Shown in pieces: positions 35,684-43,105 of a stretch of 64,000 nt of DNA. The stretch is from positions 1 to 64,000 of the forward strand of contig JADJKO010000012.1 of NCBI GenBank assembly GCA_016705955.1, read 5' to 3'. The translations under genes were made by a program, and so were the position numbers. How positions within the stretch are numbered: position 1 is the stretch's first letter; each line of letters opens with the position of its first letter. This stretch comes from Flavobacteriales bacterium. GTDB taxonomy: Bacteria > Bacteroidota > Bacteroidia > Flavobacteriales_F > PHOS-HE28. The notes below the pieces were generated by a model. The model made no database searches and was not told the origin of the DNA. It saw only the letters and a program-made list of their open reading frames with translations.

Positions 35684-35691
35684 TATTTTCG
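35684..35691 (+). promoter_or_regulatory. -7 promoter box upstream of the trmB leader
   Basis: TATTTTCG (TAnnTTTG with one change) lies 9 nt before a small open frame at 35701 and 75 nt before the trmB start. Confidence 0.4.
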
Positions 35692-35700
35692 CCGACCCGG

Positions 35701-35763
35701 ATGAAGAGTGATGTCCTCGTGCAGTGCGCCAACTGCCAACTGCGCCTGCTAACTGCCGACTGA
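35701..35763 (+). CDS. Possible 20-residue leader peptide upstream of trmB
   Basis: The frame reads MKSDVLVQCANCQLRLLTAD and stops 3 nt before the trmB ATG, in the same phase. It starts 9 nt after a -7-like box, the spacing seen for real genes in this window, and has a CxxC pair. The DNA is rich in AACTGCC repeats, so it may just be low-complexity spacer. Confidence 0.25.
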   Translation: MKSDVLVQCANCQLRLLTAD

Positions 35764-35766
35764 CAC

Positions 35767-36447
35767 ATGGGAAAGAACAAACTTTCACGCTTCGCGGAGA
35801 ACAGCACCTTCGCGCATGTGCTTCAACCAAGCTTCACCGAGTTGGTGGAGAATGGATTGGCGCTTCGTGGGAAGTGGAACGCTGATTTCTTCGAGCGCGA
35901 CGCACCGCTGGTCCTTGAGCTTGGCTGTGGAGGTGGCGAGTACACCGTTGGCCTAGCGCAGTTGCAGCCACAGAAGAACTACATCGGCGTGGACATCAAA
36001 GGCGCACGCATCTGGCGCGGTGCACGAACGGCGAAGGAACTCGGTCTTGCCAATGTCGGCTTCATCCGCACCCATGTGGATCACATCCTGAAATGCTTCG
36101 GTCCGCAGGAAGTGGATGAGATCTGGCTCACCTTCTCGGATCCGCAGATCGGCAAGGCACGCAAGCGGCTCACGAGTCCGCTCTTCCTGGATCGCTACAA
36201 GCAGATCCTCAAACCCGGTGGACTCATCCACTTGAAGACGGACAGCCCATTGCTGTACGAATACACCTTGGAGCAGATCGCGGAACGGGAGCTTCCGATC
36301 CACGAACAGAGCGCGAACGTGTACGCTGATCTCGTGCTGCGCGTGTCTGTAGAAGAGCAGGCGGTGATGAACATCCGCACCTTCTACGAGCAGATGTGGT
36401 TGGCGGAAGGGCGAACGATCCACTACGTTCGGTTCGGGGTTCAATAG
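35767..36447 (+). CDS. trmB: tRNA (guanine-N7-)-methyltransferase
   Basis: The 226-residue protein methylates G46 of tRNAs using S-adenosylmethionine. Visible motifs are LELGCGGGEYTVGLA (SAM-binding motif I, residues about 43-57), IGVDIKGARIWRGA (motif II), TFSDPQIGKARKRL (catalytic region) and LKPGGLIHLKTDS. The start MGKNKLSRFAENSTF is typical of Bacteroidota TrmB. It has standard length. Confidence 0.95.
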   Translation: MGKNKLSRFAENSTFAHVLQPSFTELVENGLALRGKWNADFFERDAPLVLELGCGGGEYTVGLAQLQPQKNYIGVDIKGARIWRGARTAKELGLANVGFIRTHVDHILKCFGPQEVDEIWLTFSDPQIGKARKRLTSPLFLDRYKQILKPGGLIHLKTDSPLLYEYTLEQIAERELPIHEQSANVYADLVLRVSVEEQAVMNIRTFYEQMWLAEGRTIHYVRFGVQ

Positions 36448-36501
36448 GACGCAAGGGCGCCAAGTCGCGATGACTTCCTTTGCGTCTCCGCGCCTTTGCG
36501 G
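36448..36501. repeat. Palindromic intergenic repeat between trmB and the ATL gene
   Basis: GACGCAAGG near 36448 pairs with CCTTTGCGTC near 36477-36486, with an inner GGCGC/GCGCC pairing, and a further CTTTGCGGC follows. Repeats built on CTTTGCG are, as I recall, scattered in intergenic regions of many bacterial genomes. It may act as a hairpin after trmB. Confidence 0.45.
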
Positions 36502-36509
36502 CTAACACC

Positions 36510-36875
36510 ATGACCAAACGAACCGTTCAGGATGGCGCAGTCCAGGAGCGCGACTTCTTCGCAGATGTGATGGATGTGGTGCGCCAGGTTCCGCGCGGAC
36601 GCGTATCGAGCTATGGCGCGATCGCGAAATACCTCGGTGCCGCGCGTTCAGCGCGCATCGTCGGCTACTGCATGAACAACGCGCACACCGCGAAGCCCAA
36701 GGTCCCGGCGCATCGGGTGGTCAATCGCATCGGACTGCTCAGCGGCAAACATCACTTCGGCACGCCCACGCGCATGCAGGAGTTGCTGGAGAAGGAAGGG
36801 GTGAAGGTGAAGAACGACCAGGTCGTGGACTTCGCGAAGCGGTTCTGGGATCCTATGGTGGAGTTGGGGTTGTGA
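36510..36875 (+). CDS. Alkyltransferase-like (ATL) DNA-binding protein, MGMT family
   Basis: From ATG 36510 the product is 121 residues, the length of the C-terminal MGMT domain. It keeps the helix-turn-helix and arginine-finger region (VPRGRVSSYGAIAKYLGAARSARIVGYCMNN), but the catalytic PCHR is PAHR, with Ala67 in place of the methyl-accepting Cys. ATL proteins bind O6-alkylguanine and recruit nucleotide excision repair rather than repair it directly. The gene's last 67 nt are duplicated at 37535-37605, on the far side of a HEPN/MNT cassette. Confidence 0.88.
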   Translation: MTKRTVQDGAVQERDFFADVMDVVRQVPRGRVSSYGAIAKYLGAARSARIVGYCMNNAHTAKPKVPAHRVVNRIGLLSGKHHFGTPTRMQELLEKEGVKVKNDQVVDFAKRFWDPMVELGL

Positions 36876-36876
36876 C
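36806..36876 (+). repeat. 71-bp direct repeat, copy 1 (3' end of the ATL gene)
   Basis: This copy matches 37535-37605 at an offset of 729 bp, with 69 of 71 positions identical. It encodes the last 22 residues and the stop codon of the ATL protein. Together with copy 2 it brackets the HEPN/MNT cassette. Confidence 0.93.
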
Positions 36877-36879
36877 CTC

Positions 36880-37224
36880 CTAGTCAAGCTGATCCTTGAT
36901 CTCCTCCAAGCGCTTTCGCGCATCCGGAAGAACACGTTCAACGGTTAGCCAAACCGCGTGCTTGTCGATGCCCAAGTAATCATGCACGAGCTTGTCCCGC
37001 AGCCCGCGATCTTCTTCCACTCCACGTCGGGATATGCTGAACGGACTTCCGAAGAGATCCGCTTGGTCGCCTCACCCATCACCATGAAGTTCCGGATGAC
37101 ACCATCCTGTACCAAGCGGTTATCCAAGAAGGCCCGGAGGTCCATACCCTTGGTGTAGCGGGACCTGGTCGATCGCTTCCAGGATATGCTCAATGAGCAC
37201 CCGATCATTCCCGACCTCGCTCAT
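36880..37224 (-). pseudogene. hepT: HepT-type HEPN RNase toxin, frame broken by two single-base indels
   Basis: From the ATG at 37224, which overlaps the mntA stop (ATGA), the frame reads MSEVGNDRVLIEHILEAIDQV and is then lost. Removing one C of a CCC run near 37162 restores RYTKGMDLRAFLDNRLVQDG. Adding one C in the GGCTG near 36998 restores the sequence with RDKLVHDY, the RX4HxY catalytic motif, and continues to DARKRLEEIKDQLD and a stop at 36880. The corrected 345 nt encode 114 residues, normal for HepT. HepT enzymes cleave RNA and are silenced by MntA AMPylation of the Tyr. As written, the toxin loses its active site; the indels may be sequencing errors. Confidence 0.85.
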
Positions 37225-37511
37225 GCGGCGGCTTCAATACGCACAAGGTCGCGCTGGATAAACGGTCGCATCTTCGGATCGATCGCTCGCTCCGTCACCA
37301 GATCCACGCGAAGGCCGAGGCGTTCGCTGAGTGATTGCTCCAGACCGACCAGGTCGAGAAAGTCGATCGGTTCACCCAGGTCAACTAGCAGGTCGAGGTC
37401 GCTTTCCGGACGCTCATCGCCGCGCGCTCGGGAACCGAACAAGGCAATGGAAAGCGGCGAGAACGACGCCAAGACCTCCCGTATGATCTGCTGTTGTTCG
37501 GCGGTGAGCAT
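37221..37511 (-). CDS. mntA: MntA-type minimal nucleotidyltransferase antitoxin
   Basis: The 96-residue protein carries the GSX10DXD signature of minimal nucleotidyltransferases: Gly26-Ser27, then Asp38 and Asp40 (GSRARGDERPESDLDLLVDL). It also has the conserved third acidic strand LRVDLVTE. MntA proteins transfer AMP to a tyrosine of their HEPN partner and thereby block its RNase activity. The gene is intact and precedes hepT with an ATGA overlap. A perfect -7 box ends 4 nt before the start codon. Confidence 0.92.
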   Translation of the reverse strand: MLTAEQQQIIREVLASFSPLSIALFGSRARGDERPESDLDLLVDLGEPIDFLDLVGLEQSLSERLGLRVDLVTERAIDPKMRPFIQRDLVRIEAAA

Positions 37512-37515
37512 GGTT

Positions 37516-37523
37516 CAAAGGTA
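37516..37523 (-). promoter_or_regulatory. -7 promoter box of mntA-hepT
   Basis: The minus strand reads TACCTTTG, an exact TAnnTTTG match, 4 nt from the mntA ATG. The mRNA would be leaderless. Any -33 element would fall in the duplicated ATL sequence. Confidence 0.55.
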
Positions 37524-37534
37524 GAAGGCATAGG

Positions 37535-37605
37535 GGTGAAGAACGACCAGGTCGTGGACTTCGCGAAGCGGTTCTGGGATCCGATAGTGGAGTTGGGGTT
37601 GTGAC
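37535..37605 (+). repeat. 71-bp direct repeat, copy 2 (extra 3' end of the ATL gene)
   Basis: This copy matches 36806-36876 except at two positions (TCCTATGG versus TCCGATAG). It would still encode the ATL C-terminus KNDQVVDFAKRFWDP and a stop, but it has no start of its own. It is a stranded gene end. Confidence 0.93.
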
Positions 37606-37619
37606 TTACGCTCGCGCAG

Positions 37620-37627
37620 TAGTTTCG
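37620..37627 (+). promoter_or_regulatory. -7 promoter box of mrp
   Basis: TAGTTTCG (TAnnTTTG with one change) lies 13 nt before the ATG at 37641. Confidence 0.4.
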
Positions 37628-37640
37628 CGGTCCATTCGCC

Positions 37641-38705
37641 ATGCCCATCACCCAAGAAGCCATCCTCGCCGCGCTCTCGCGCATCATCGAACCCGACCTG
37701 AAGAAGGACATCGTGGAACTCGACCTCGTGCGCGAGGTGGTGGTGGATGAGGACACCGTACATATCACCGTGGAAGTGAGCAATCCCGCCATGCACAGCC
37801 GCAAGCGCATGGAGGAGGCGGTCAACTTCAACCTGAAGCAGGCGCTGGGCAAGGAGGTGAAGGTGGTGGTGACCGTGAACCCTCTGAGTGGTGAGCGCGC
37901 CAACGTGCGCAAGGTGCTGCCGCAGGTGAAGCACATCATTGCCATCGCGAGCGGCAAGGGCGGCGTGGGCAAGAGCACCATCACCGCGAACCTCGCCGCC
38001 GGTCTTGCTGCGCGCGGTTTGAAAGTGGGTTTGATCGATGCCGACATCTACGGCCCGAGCATGCCGCTGATGTTCGATGTGGTGCATGAGAAGCCAACGA
38101 CCGTGGAGAAGGACGGCAAGCACTGGATCGTTCCGGTGGAGAGCTACGGCGTGAAGCTGTTGAGCATCGGATTCTTCGCCGATCCATCACAGGCCATCGC
38201 ATGGCGTGGCCCCATGGCCACCAAGGCTTTGGAGCAATTGATCAAGGATGCCGACTGGGGCGAGCTCGATGTGATGCTCGTGGATCTTCCGCCCGGCACC
38301 GGCGACATCCACCTTTCTCTTGTGCAAGCTGTGCCGCTCACCGGCGCCATCATCGTGAGCACGCCGCAAGCCGTGGCACTCATTGATGCACGCAAAGGCG
38401 TCGGGCTCTTCAACCTGCCCAGCGTGAATGTGCCCGTGCTCGGCATCGTGGAGAACATGGCGTGGTTCACGCCTGCTGAATTGCCGAACAACCGCTACCA
38501 CATCTTCGGCAAGGGTGGCGCGCAAGCGCTCGCGGAGGAATTGAAAGTGCCCTTCCTCGGTGAAGTGCCATTGATCCAAAGCGTGCGCGAAGCCGGTGAT
38601 GTGGGCCGTCCGGCCGTGCTGCAAGGCGATACCCCCGCTGCTGCTCCCTTCAACGACCTTTGTTCCGCAGTGATGGAACGCGTGCTGCGCGCCGTTCCCG
38701 CTTGA
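37641..38705 (+). CDS. Mrp/NBP35-family Fe-S cluster carrier ATPase
   Basis: The 354-residue protein has an N-terminal MIP18 (DUF59) domain, residues about 1-90 (ALSRIIEPDLKKDIVEL, VSNPAMHSRKRMEEAV). It is followed by an ATPase with the deviant Walker A ASGKGGVGKST (residues about 104-114), DADIYGPSMP, and VDLPPGTGDIHLS. Mrp proteins deliver iron-sulfur clusters to target enzymes. The usual CxxC is not obvious in this copy. A NifU-like gene starts 4 nt later, and the two probably form an operon. Confidence 0.93.
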   Translation: MPITQEAILAALSRIIEPDLKKDIVELDLVREVVVDEDTVHITVEVSNPAMHSRKRMEEAVNFNLKQALGKEVKVVVTVNPLSGERANVRKVLPQVKHIIAIASGKGGVGKSTITANLAAGLAARGLKVGLIDADIYGPSMPLMFDVVHEKPTTVEKDGKHWIVPVESYGVKLLSIGFFADPSQAIAWRGPMATKALEQLIKDADWGELDVMLVDLPPGTGDIHLSLVQAVPLTGAIIVSTPQAVALIDARKGVGLFNLPSVNVPVLGIVENMAWFTPAELPNNRYHIFGKGGAQALAEELKVPFLGEVPLIQSVREAGDVGRPAVLQGDTPAAAPFNDLCSAVMERVLRAVPA

Positions 38706-38709
38706 TAAC

Positions 38710-39012
38710 ATGTCCCGCCGAGAGCACGAGATCACCGAAGCCCGCATCCGCGAAGCGCTCGCCGAGTTGCGTCCGTTCTTTGAAGCGGACGGTGGCGATA
38801 TCACGTTGGAGGAGGTGACCGCGGATGGTGTTGCTCGCTTGCGCCTGCATGGCTCCTGTTCCAGTTGCGCCATGCTACCCATGACCATGAAGGGCGGGGT
38901 GGAGGAGACCATCAAGCGCGTGGCGCCATCGGTGAAGAAGGTGGAAGCCATCAACGCGAGCGGACGCCGGACTGAGCAACAGGCACGCCCGGACGTTCGC
39001 ACCACGTCCTGA
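38710..39012 (+). CDS. NifU-like Fe-S cluster scaffold/carrier
   Basis: The 100-residue protein matches the NifU C-terminal domain: IREALAELRPFFEADGGDITLEEV followed by the cluster-binding CxxC in HGSCSSCAMLPMTMKGGVEETIK. This domain holds a [4Fe-4S] or [2Fe-2S] cluster between two subunits and passes it to apoproteins. It sits directly after mrp and before the ferredoxin-dependent KorAB enzyme, an Fe-S protein, which makes functional sense. Confidence 0.92.
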   Translation: MSRREHEITEARIREALAELRPFFEADGGDITLEEVTADGVARLRLHGSCSSCAMLPMTMKGGVEETIKRVAPSVKKVEAINASGRRTEQQARPDVRTTS

Positions 39013-39019
39013 CCCCTGT

Positions 39020-39027
39020 TACCTTCG
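39020..39027 (+). promoter_or_regulatory. -7 promoter box of korAB
   Basis: TACCTTCG lies 12 nt before the korA ATG at 39040 and 8 nt after the nifU-like stop. Confidence 0.45.
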
Positions 39028-39039
39028 CCGCGCGATACC

Positions 39040-40920
39040 ATGTCCATCAACACCAAACCACCCAAGCCCGTCGAGGAACGGAGCAATGTGGTGATCCTCT
39101 TCGCTGGAGACAGCGGCGACGGAATCCAGCTCACCGGGACCCAGTTCACCGGCACCAACGCGCTCTTCGGCAACGATGTGAGCACCTTCCCGAACTACCC
39201 GGCGGAGATCCGTGCGCCGATCGGCACCCTGGCCGGTGTGAGCGGCTTCCAATTGCACTTCGGCAGCGTGGAGATCTTCACGCCCGGCGACCAGTGCGAT
39301 GTGCTGGTGGTGATGAACGCTGCGGCCCTGAGCGCGAACCTGGACAAGTTGAAGCCCGGTGGCATCATCATCGCCAACAGCGATGGCTTCGACAAGAAGA
39401 ACCTGCGGCTGGCCGGTTTCATCGATGCCGCCGATCCGCTCACGGACGGTTCGTTGGTGAACTTCCAGGTGCATGCCGTGGACGTGACCAAGCTCACCCG
39501 CACCGCGCTGGAGGACAGCACACTGGGGATGAAGGAGAAGGACCGCTGCAAGAACATGTTCGTCCTCGGCTTCATCAACTGGATGTTCAGCCGTGAGAAC
39601 ACCCTCGCCGAAGGGTTCCTCGAGAAGAAGTTCGGCAAGAAGCCGGACTTGCTCGAAGCGAACCGGAAGGCGCTCATCGCGGGCTACTTCTATGGGGAGA
39701 CCAGCGAGACCTTCACCACGCGTTTCGAGGTGAAGGCAGCCCCTTTGCCCAAGGGCACCTACCGTGCGATCACCGGCAACCAGGGCACAGCGCTGGGCTT
39801 GATCGCCGGTGCGCGGAAAGCGAAGCTCGACCTGTTCTACGGCAGCTATCCCATCACCCCGGCGAGCGAGATCCTGCACGAGCTCAGCCGCCACAAGAAC
39901 TTCGGCGTGATCACCTTCCAGGCGGAGGACGAGATCGCGGCCATCGGCTCGGCCATCGGTGCGAGCTATGGCGGTGCCCTCGGCATCACCGCGAGCAGCG
40001 GACCGGGCATCGCGCTGAAGACCGAGGCCATGGGACTGGCCCTCATGCTGGAGATCCCGTTGGTGATCGTGAACGTGCAGCGCGGCGGACCCAGTACCGG
40101 GCTGCCGACCAAGACCGAGCAGGCGGACCTCTGGCAAGCCGTCCTGGGCCGCAATGGCGAAGCGCCGATCCCGGTGCTCGCAGCCAGCACGCCGATCGAT
40201 TGCTTCGACATGGCCTTCGAGGCCGTGCAGATCGCCTTGGAGCACATGACGCCGGTGATCCTGCTCACCGACGGCTACATCGCGAACGGTTCCGAACCCT
40301 GGCGTTTTCCCGCAGCGGATAGCCTCCCGGAGATCAAGCCTCCGTTCATCGCTGCGAGGGAGGCTGGCACGCCGAGCGCGGCCGAGCCGTTCCTCCCCTA
40401 TGCGCGTGATGAACGCGGCGTGCGCCCGTGGGCCATCCCGGGCCAGGCAGGCTTGCAGCACCGCATCGGCGGCATCGAGAAACAGGACCTCACGGGCAAC
40501 ATCAGCTACGACCCCCGGAACCACGAGAAGATGGTGCGCTTGCGCGCGGAGAAAGTGGCGCGCATCGCGGATCGATACAAGCCGATCCGGTTGGACAGCG
40601 GCCCGGCGGAAGGGGAACTGCTCGTGGTCGGCTGGGGATCCACTTACGGCGCCATCCGCACGGCCGCATTGCAGTTGCAGAAGGAAGGGCACGCCGTGGC
40701 GCATGTACACCTCCGGCACATGTTCCCTTTCAACAAAGGACTGGGACCCTTGCTGAAGCAATACAAGAAGGTACTGGTGCCCGAGATGAACAGCGGACAG
40801 CTGCGCCAATTGCTGCGCGCCGAATTTCTCGTGGACGCGCAAGGCCTGAACAAGATCCAAGGCATGCCCTTCACCAGCGAGGAGATCCGGGTCGGCATCC
40901 TGAATACGTTGAAGTCATGA
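39040..40920 (+). CDS. korA: 2-oxoacid:ferredoxin oxidoreductase, fused gamma-alpha subunit
   Basis: The 626-residue protein joins a gamma domain (residues about 13-210; LFAGDSGDGIQLTGTQFT, FPNYPAEIRAPIGTLAGV) to an alpha domain (about 235-626). The alpha part has GNQGTALGLIAGARKA, YPITPASEILHELS, AEDEIAAIGSAIGASYGGA and GGPSTGLPTKTEQADL. This matches the two-subunit 2-oxoglutarate:ferredoxin oxidoreductase of aerobic Bacteroidota, which makes succinyl-CoA with ferredoxin reduction. The stop overlaps the korB start (ATGA). Confidence 0.93.
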   Translation: MSINTKPPKPVEERSNVVILFAGDSGDGIQLTGTQFTGTNALFGNDVSTFPNYPAEIRAPIGTLAGVSGFQLHFGSVEIFTPGDQCDVLVVMNAAALSANLDKLKPGGIIIANSDGFDKKNLRLAGFIDAADPLTDGSLVNFQVHAVDVTKLTRTALEDSTLGMKEKDRCKNMFVLGFINWMFSRENTLAEGFLEKKFGKKPDLLEANRKALIAGYFYGETSETFTTRFEVKAAPLPKGTYRAITGNQGTALGLIAGARKAKLDLFYGSYPITPASEILHELSRHKNFGVITFQAEDEIAAIGSAIGASYGGALGITASSGPGIALKTEAMGLALMLEIPLVIVNVQRGGPSTGLPTKTEQADLWQAVLGRNGEAPIPVLAASTPIDCFDMAFEAVQIALEHMTPVILLTDGYIANGSEPWRFPAADSLPEIKPPFIAAREAGTPSAAEPFLPYARDERGVRPWAIPGQAGLQHRIGGIEKQDLTGNISYDPRNHEKMVRLRAEKVARIADRYKPIRLDSGPAEGELLVVGWGSTYGAIRTAALQLQKEGHAVAHVHLRHMFPFNKGLGPLLKQYKKVLVPEMNSGQLRQLLRAEFLVDAQGLNKIQGMPFTSEEIRVGILNTLKS

Positions 40921-41975
40921 GCACTGTGAATGGCACTAGCGAGATGCCGGGCCAAGCCCGGAGTGATAAACCAGAGAAGGTCGACTTCTCCAGTGATCAG
41001 GAGATCCGTTGGTGCCCCGGTTGCGGGGACTACAGCATCCTGAAGCAGGTGGAGACCCTGCTTGCGCAGAGCGGCAAGAAGAAGGAGGACGTGGTATTCA
41101 TCAGCGGTATCGGTTGCTCGTCGCGGTTCCCGTACTACTTGGATACGTATGGCATGCACAGCATCCACGGTCGCGCCCCAACGATCGTTAGCGGTCTGCG
41201 AAGCGTACGTCCGGACTTGAGCGTGTGGATGGTCACTGGCGACGGCGATGCGATGAGCATCGGTGGCAACCACATCATCCACCTGCTGCGCCGTAACGTG
41301 GATGTGAACGTGCTGCTCTTCAACAACCAGATCTACGGGCTCACCAAGGGCCAGTACTCGCCCACTTCGCCGGAAGGCGCGGTTACGCGCAGCACGCCCA
41401 TGGGCAGCACCGATCATCCGTTCAATCCACTCGCCTTGGTGAAGGGCGCCGACGGCACCTTCATTGCTCGCAGCATGGACCGCGATCCGAAGCACATGCG
41501 CGAAGTGCTCGCCCGTGCCGATGCGCACCGCGGCACCTCGTTCGTGGAGGTGTACCAGAACTGCAACGTCTTCAACGATGGCGCCTTCGAGGTCTTCACG
41601 GAAAAGGCGAGCAAGCCGGACCATGTGCTCTTCATAGAGCACGGCAAGCCGCTCCTGTTCGCCAATGGAACCAAGGGCATCAAGCTCGACGGCATGACGC
41701 CCTTGATCCTCGACCTCTCAACTGGCGCGCATAGCGCCGACGATTGCTGGGTCCACAACGAGCGCGATGGCTTCAAAGCTTCGATCCTCGTCCGCCTCTT
41801 CGACGACCCGCGCTTGCAAGGCGCGATGCCACGACCCTTCGGTGTTTTCTATGTGGCCGACCGTCCCACGCACGAGGAGAAGTTGCAAGCGCAGGTGAAG
41901 CGGGCGAAGGAGGTGAAAGGCCCCGGCGATCTGGACAAGTTGCTCCAAGGCGAGCATACGTGGACGATCGGATAG
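40917..41975 (+). CDS. korB: 2-oxoacid:ferredoxin oxidoreductase, beta subunit
   Basis: From the ATG at 40917 the product is 352 residues. It has the Fe-S and TPP motifs of beta subunits: WCPGCGDYSIL (Cys33 and Cys36), GIGCSSRFPYY, and the thiamine-pyrophosphate site GDGDAMSIGGNH with NNQIYGLTKGQYSPTS. It pairs with KorA. The last about 120 nt of the gene recur in decayed form downstream (42009-42114) beyond a hairpin. Confidence 0.94.
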   Translation: MSTVNGTSEMPGQARSDKPEKVDFSSDQEIRWCPGCGDYSILKQVETLLAQSGKKKEDVVFISGIGCSSRFPYYLDTYGMHSIHGRAPTIVSGLRSVRPDLSVWMVTGDGDAMSIGGNHIIHLLRRNVDVNVLLFNNQIYGLTKGQYSPTSPEGAVTRSTPMGSTDHPFNPLALVKGADGTFIARSMDRDPKHMREVLARADAHRGTSFVEVYQNCNVFNDGAFEVFTEKASKPDHVLFIEHGKPLLFANGTKGIKLDGMTPLILDLSTGAHSADDCWVHNERDGFKASILVRLFDDPRLQGAMPRPFGVFYVADRPTHEEKLQAQVKRAKEVKGPGDLDKLLQGEHTWTIG

Positions 41976-41979
41976 AGTC

Positions 41980-42000
41980 GGACAGGCATCCCGCCTGTCC
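41980..42000. terminator. Hairpin after korB
   Basis: GGACAGGC and GCCTGTCC form an 8-bp perfect stem with a 5-nt loop, 5 nt after the korB stop. It is a plausible terminator and lies exactly between the two copies of the korB 3' end. Confidence 0.6.
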
Positions 42001-42008
42001 ACATACAG

Positions 42009-42114
42009 GGCCGACCCACGCACGAGGAGAAGCTGTAGGTACAGATGAAGATGGCGAACGGCGCTGGTGATCCGGACGCATTGTTCCAGCGCGAACAAAC
42101 GTGGACGATCGGAT
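42009..42114 (+). pseudogene. Degenerate second copy of the korB 3' end
   Basis: The translated stretch reads RPTHEEKL, a stop, then VQMKMANG and QREQTWTIG, clearly paralogous to the korB end (RPTHEEKLQAQVKRA and LQGEHTWTIG at 41855-41974). The two ends of the copy are almost identical to korB and the middle is diverged, with an in-frame stop and small gaps. It is non-functional and has no start. Confidence 0.8.
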
Positions 42115-42122
42115 CCGCGCCG

Positions 42123-43097
42123 ATGCGATCCAGCATGGTTGTCCTTTTCGTCCTGGTGCTATTGCCGGCCACTGCCCAAACCTTCGATCTCGAACAGTTC
42201 GAGCAGATCTTCCGGCCACGGCTCAAGGTGGATACGCGATGGACGCCACCTGCTTCATTCACGGACCAGGAAGGCACGTTTGAGGATCGTGTTGTAGTGG
42301 GCGTCCTCACCGTTCCCGTGTATCAGCGCTGGTCCGCCGGGATCGATCTGAACGCAGAGGGCAAGGGCGTGGTCGAGCGCTTGAAGAACAGTGTTCGGAT
42401 CCGCGCGTCGCAAGTGCTGGCGAACGGCCGTGTTGGGATCAGGGAGTTGCGCATCGGGAGCGATGGCGACGTACGGACGCTCTACACGGGATCGGTAGGA
42501 GCATTGGGGGTCAGTCTCACGCGCAAATTCCGCGTCCTGTTCTGGAGCGCGAATGTGAATGTGAGCGAGGAGGAAAGCACGGTTGATCAAATGGTACCGC
42601 GCTTCAATGGGGTGATCGGGAAATTTCGGATCAACGGCGCCCGCAAGCAGCTTTTCTATGGACTGGCCGTTACGTTGAGCGATGGATTGAACCTCCCGAT
42701 CCCCTTCGTCGGAGGCACTGAGCCGATCGGTGATCGTTGGAGCTTCCAGTATGTCCTGCCGGTGCAAGTTGGCGTCGGCTTCAAGCTTTCCGATGAAACG
42801 CGTTTTCAAGGCGGTGTGGGCGCTGATGGCTTCCGCAGCGGATTCGGGCAAGGTGATGACCGCGTGAATTTCAACTACGCGGCAGTACGTGCATTCGTGA
42901 ATGTGCGTCACCGGCTTTCCAGGACGGTGCAGCTGCGCGCTGAGATCGCTGGTTTGCCTGTGCGCCAGATCCGCTTTCCCGATACAGCAGGCGACCTTCA
43001 ACGCTATCCGATCAACGCGGGATGGAGCGTGCAGGTGGGCATGAACATCTTCTTCGGGAACAGTACCCTGGAGCGGATCCTGGATACGGTGTTGTGA
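42123..43097 (+). CDS. Outer-membrane protein, beta-barrel-like, function unknown
   Basis: The chosen ATG at 42123 gives a signal peptide (MRSSMVVLFVLVLLPATAQ) and a 324-residue protein. The earlier in-frame codons are korB debris. The mature region has regular amphipathic beta strands (VSLTRKFRVLFWSANVNV, QLFYGLAVTLSDGLNLPI, YVLPVQVGVGFKL, RAFVNVRHRLSRTVQLRAEI, WSVQVGMNIFFG). No known family was recognised. A conserved pattern of strands with aromatic girdles supports an outer-membrane location. Confidence 0.7.
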   Translation: MRSSMVVLFVLVLLPATAQTFDLEQFEQIFRPRLKVDTRWTPPASFTDQEGTFEDRVVVGVLTVPVYQRWSAGIDLNAEGKGVVERLKNSVRIRASQVLANGRVGIRELRIGSDGDVRTLYTGSVGALGVSLTRKFRVLFWSANVNVSEEESTVDQMVPRFNGVIGKFRINGARKQLFYGLAVTLSDGLNLPIPFVGGTEPIGDRWSFQYVLPVQVGVGFKLSDETRFQGGVGADGFRSGFGQGDDRVNFNYAAVRAFVNVRHRLSRTVQLRAEIAGLPVRQIRFPDTAGDLQRYPINAGWSVQVGMNIFFGNSTLERILDTVL

Positions 43098-43105
43098 GCC
43101 GATCC

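Noticed and set aside
36510..36875. Active O6-methylguanine methyltransferase
   Set aside because: The acceptor Cys is Ala in the PAHR motif, so direct methyl transfer is not expected.
39019..40860. 613-codon minus-strand frame opposite korA
   Set aside because: No recognisable domain and a composition typical of the reverse strand of a GC-rich gene; korA itself is unambiguous.
40428..40916. In-frame extension of korB upstream of 40917
   Set aside because: It runs antiparallel to nothing but overlaps korA in another frame and is low in similarity to beta subunits; the ATG at 40917 overlaps the korA stop and gives the normal length.
42045..42122. Earlier start for the outer-membrane protein downstream of korB
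   Set aside because: These codons are the decayed korB end (QTWTIG); the signal peptide begins at 42123.
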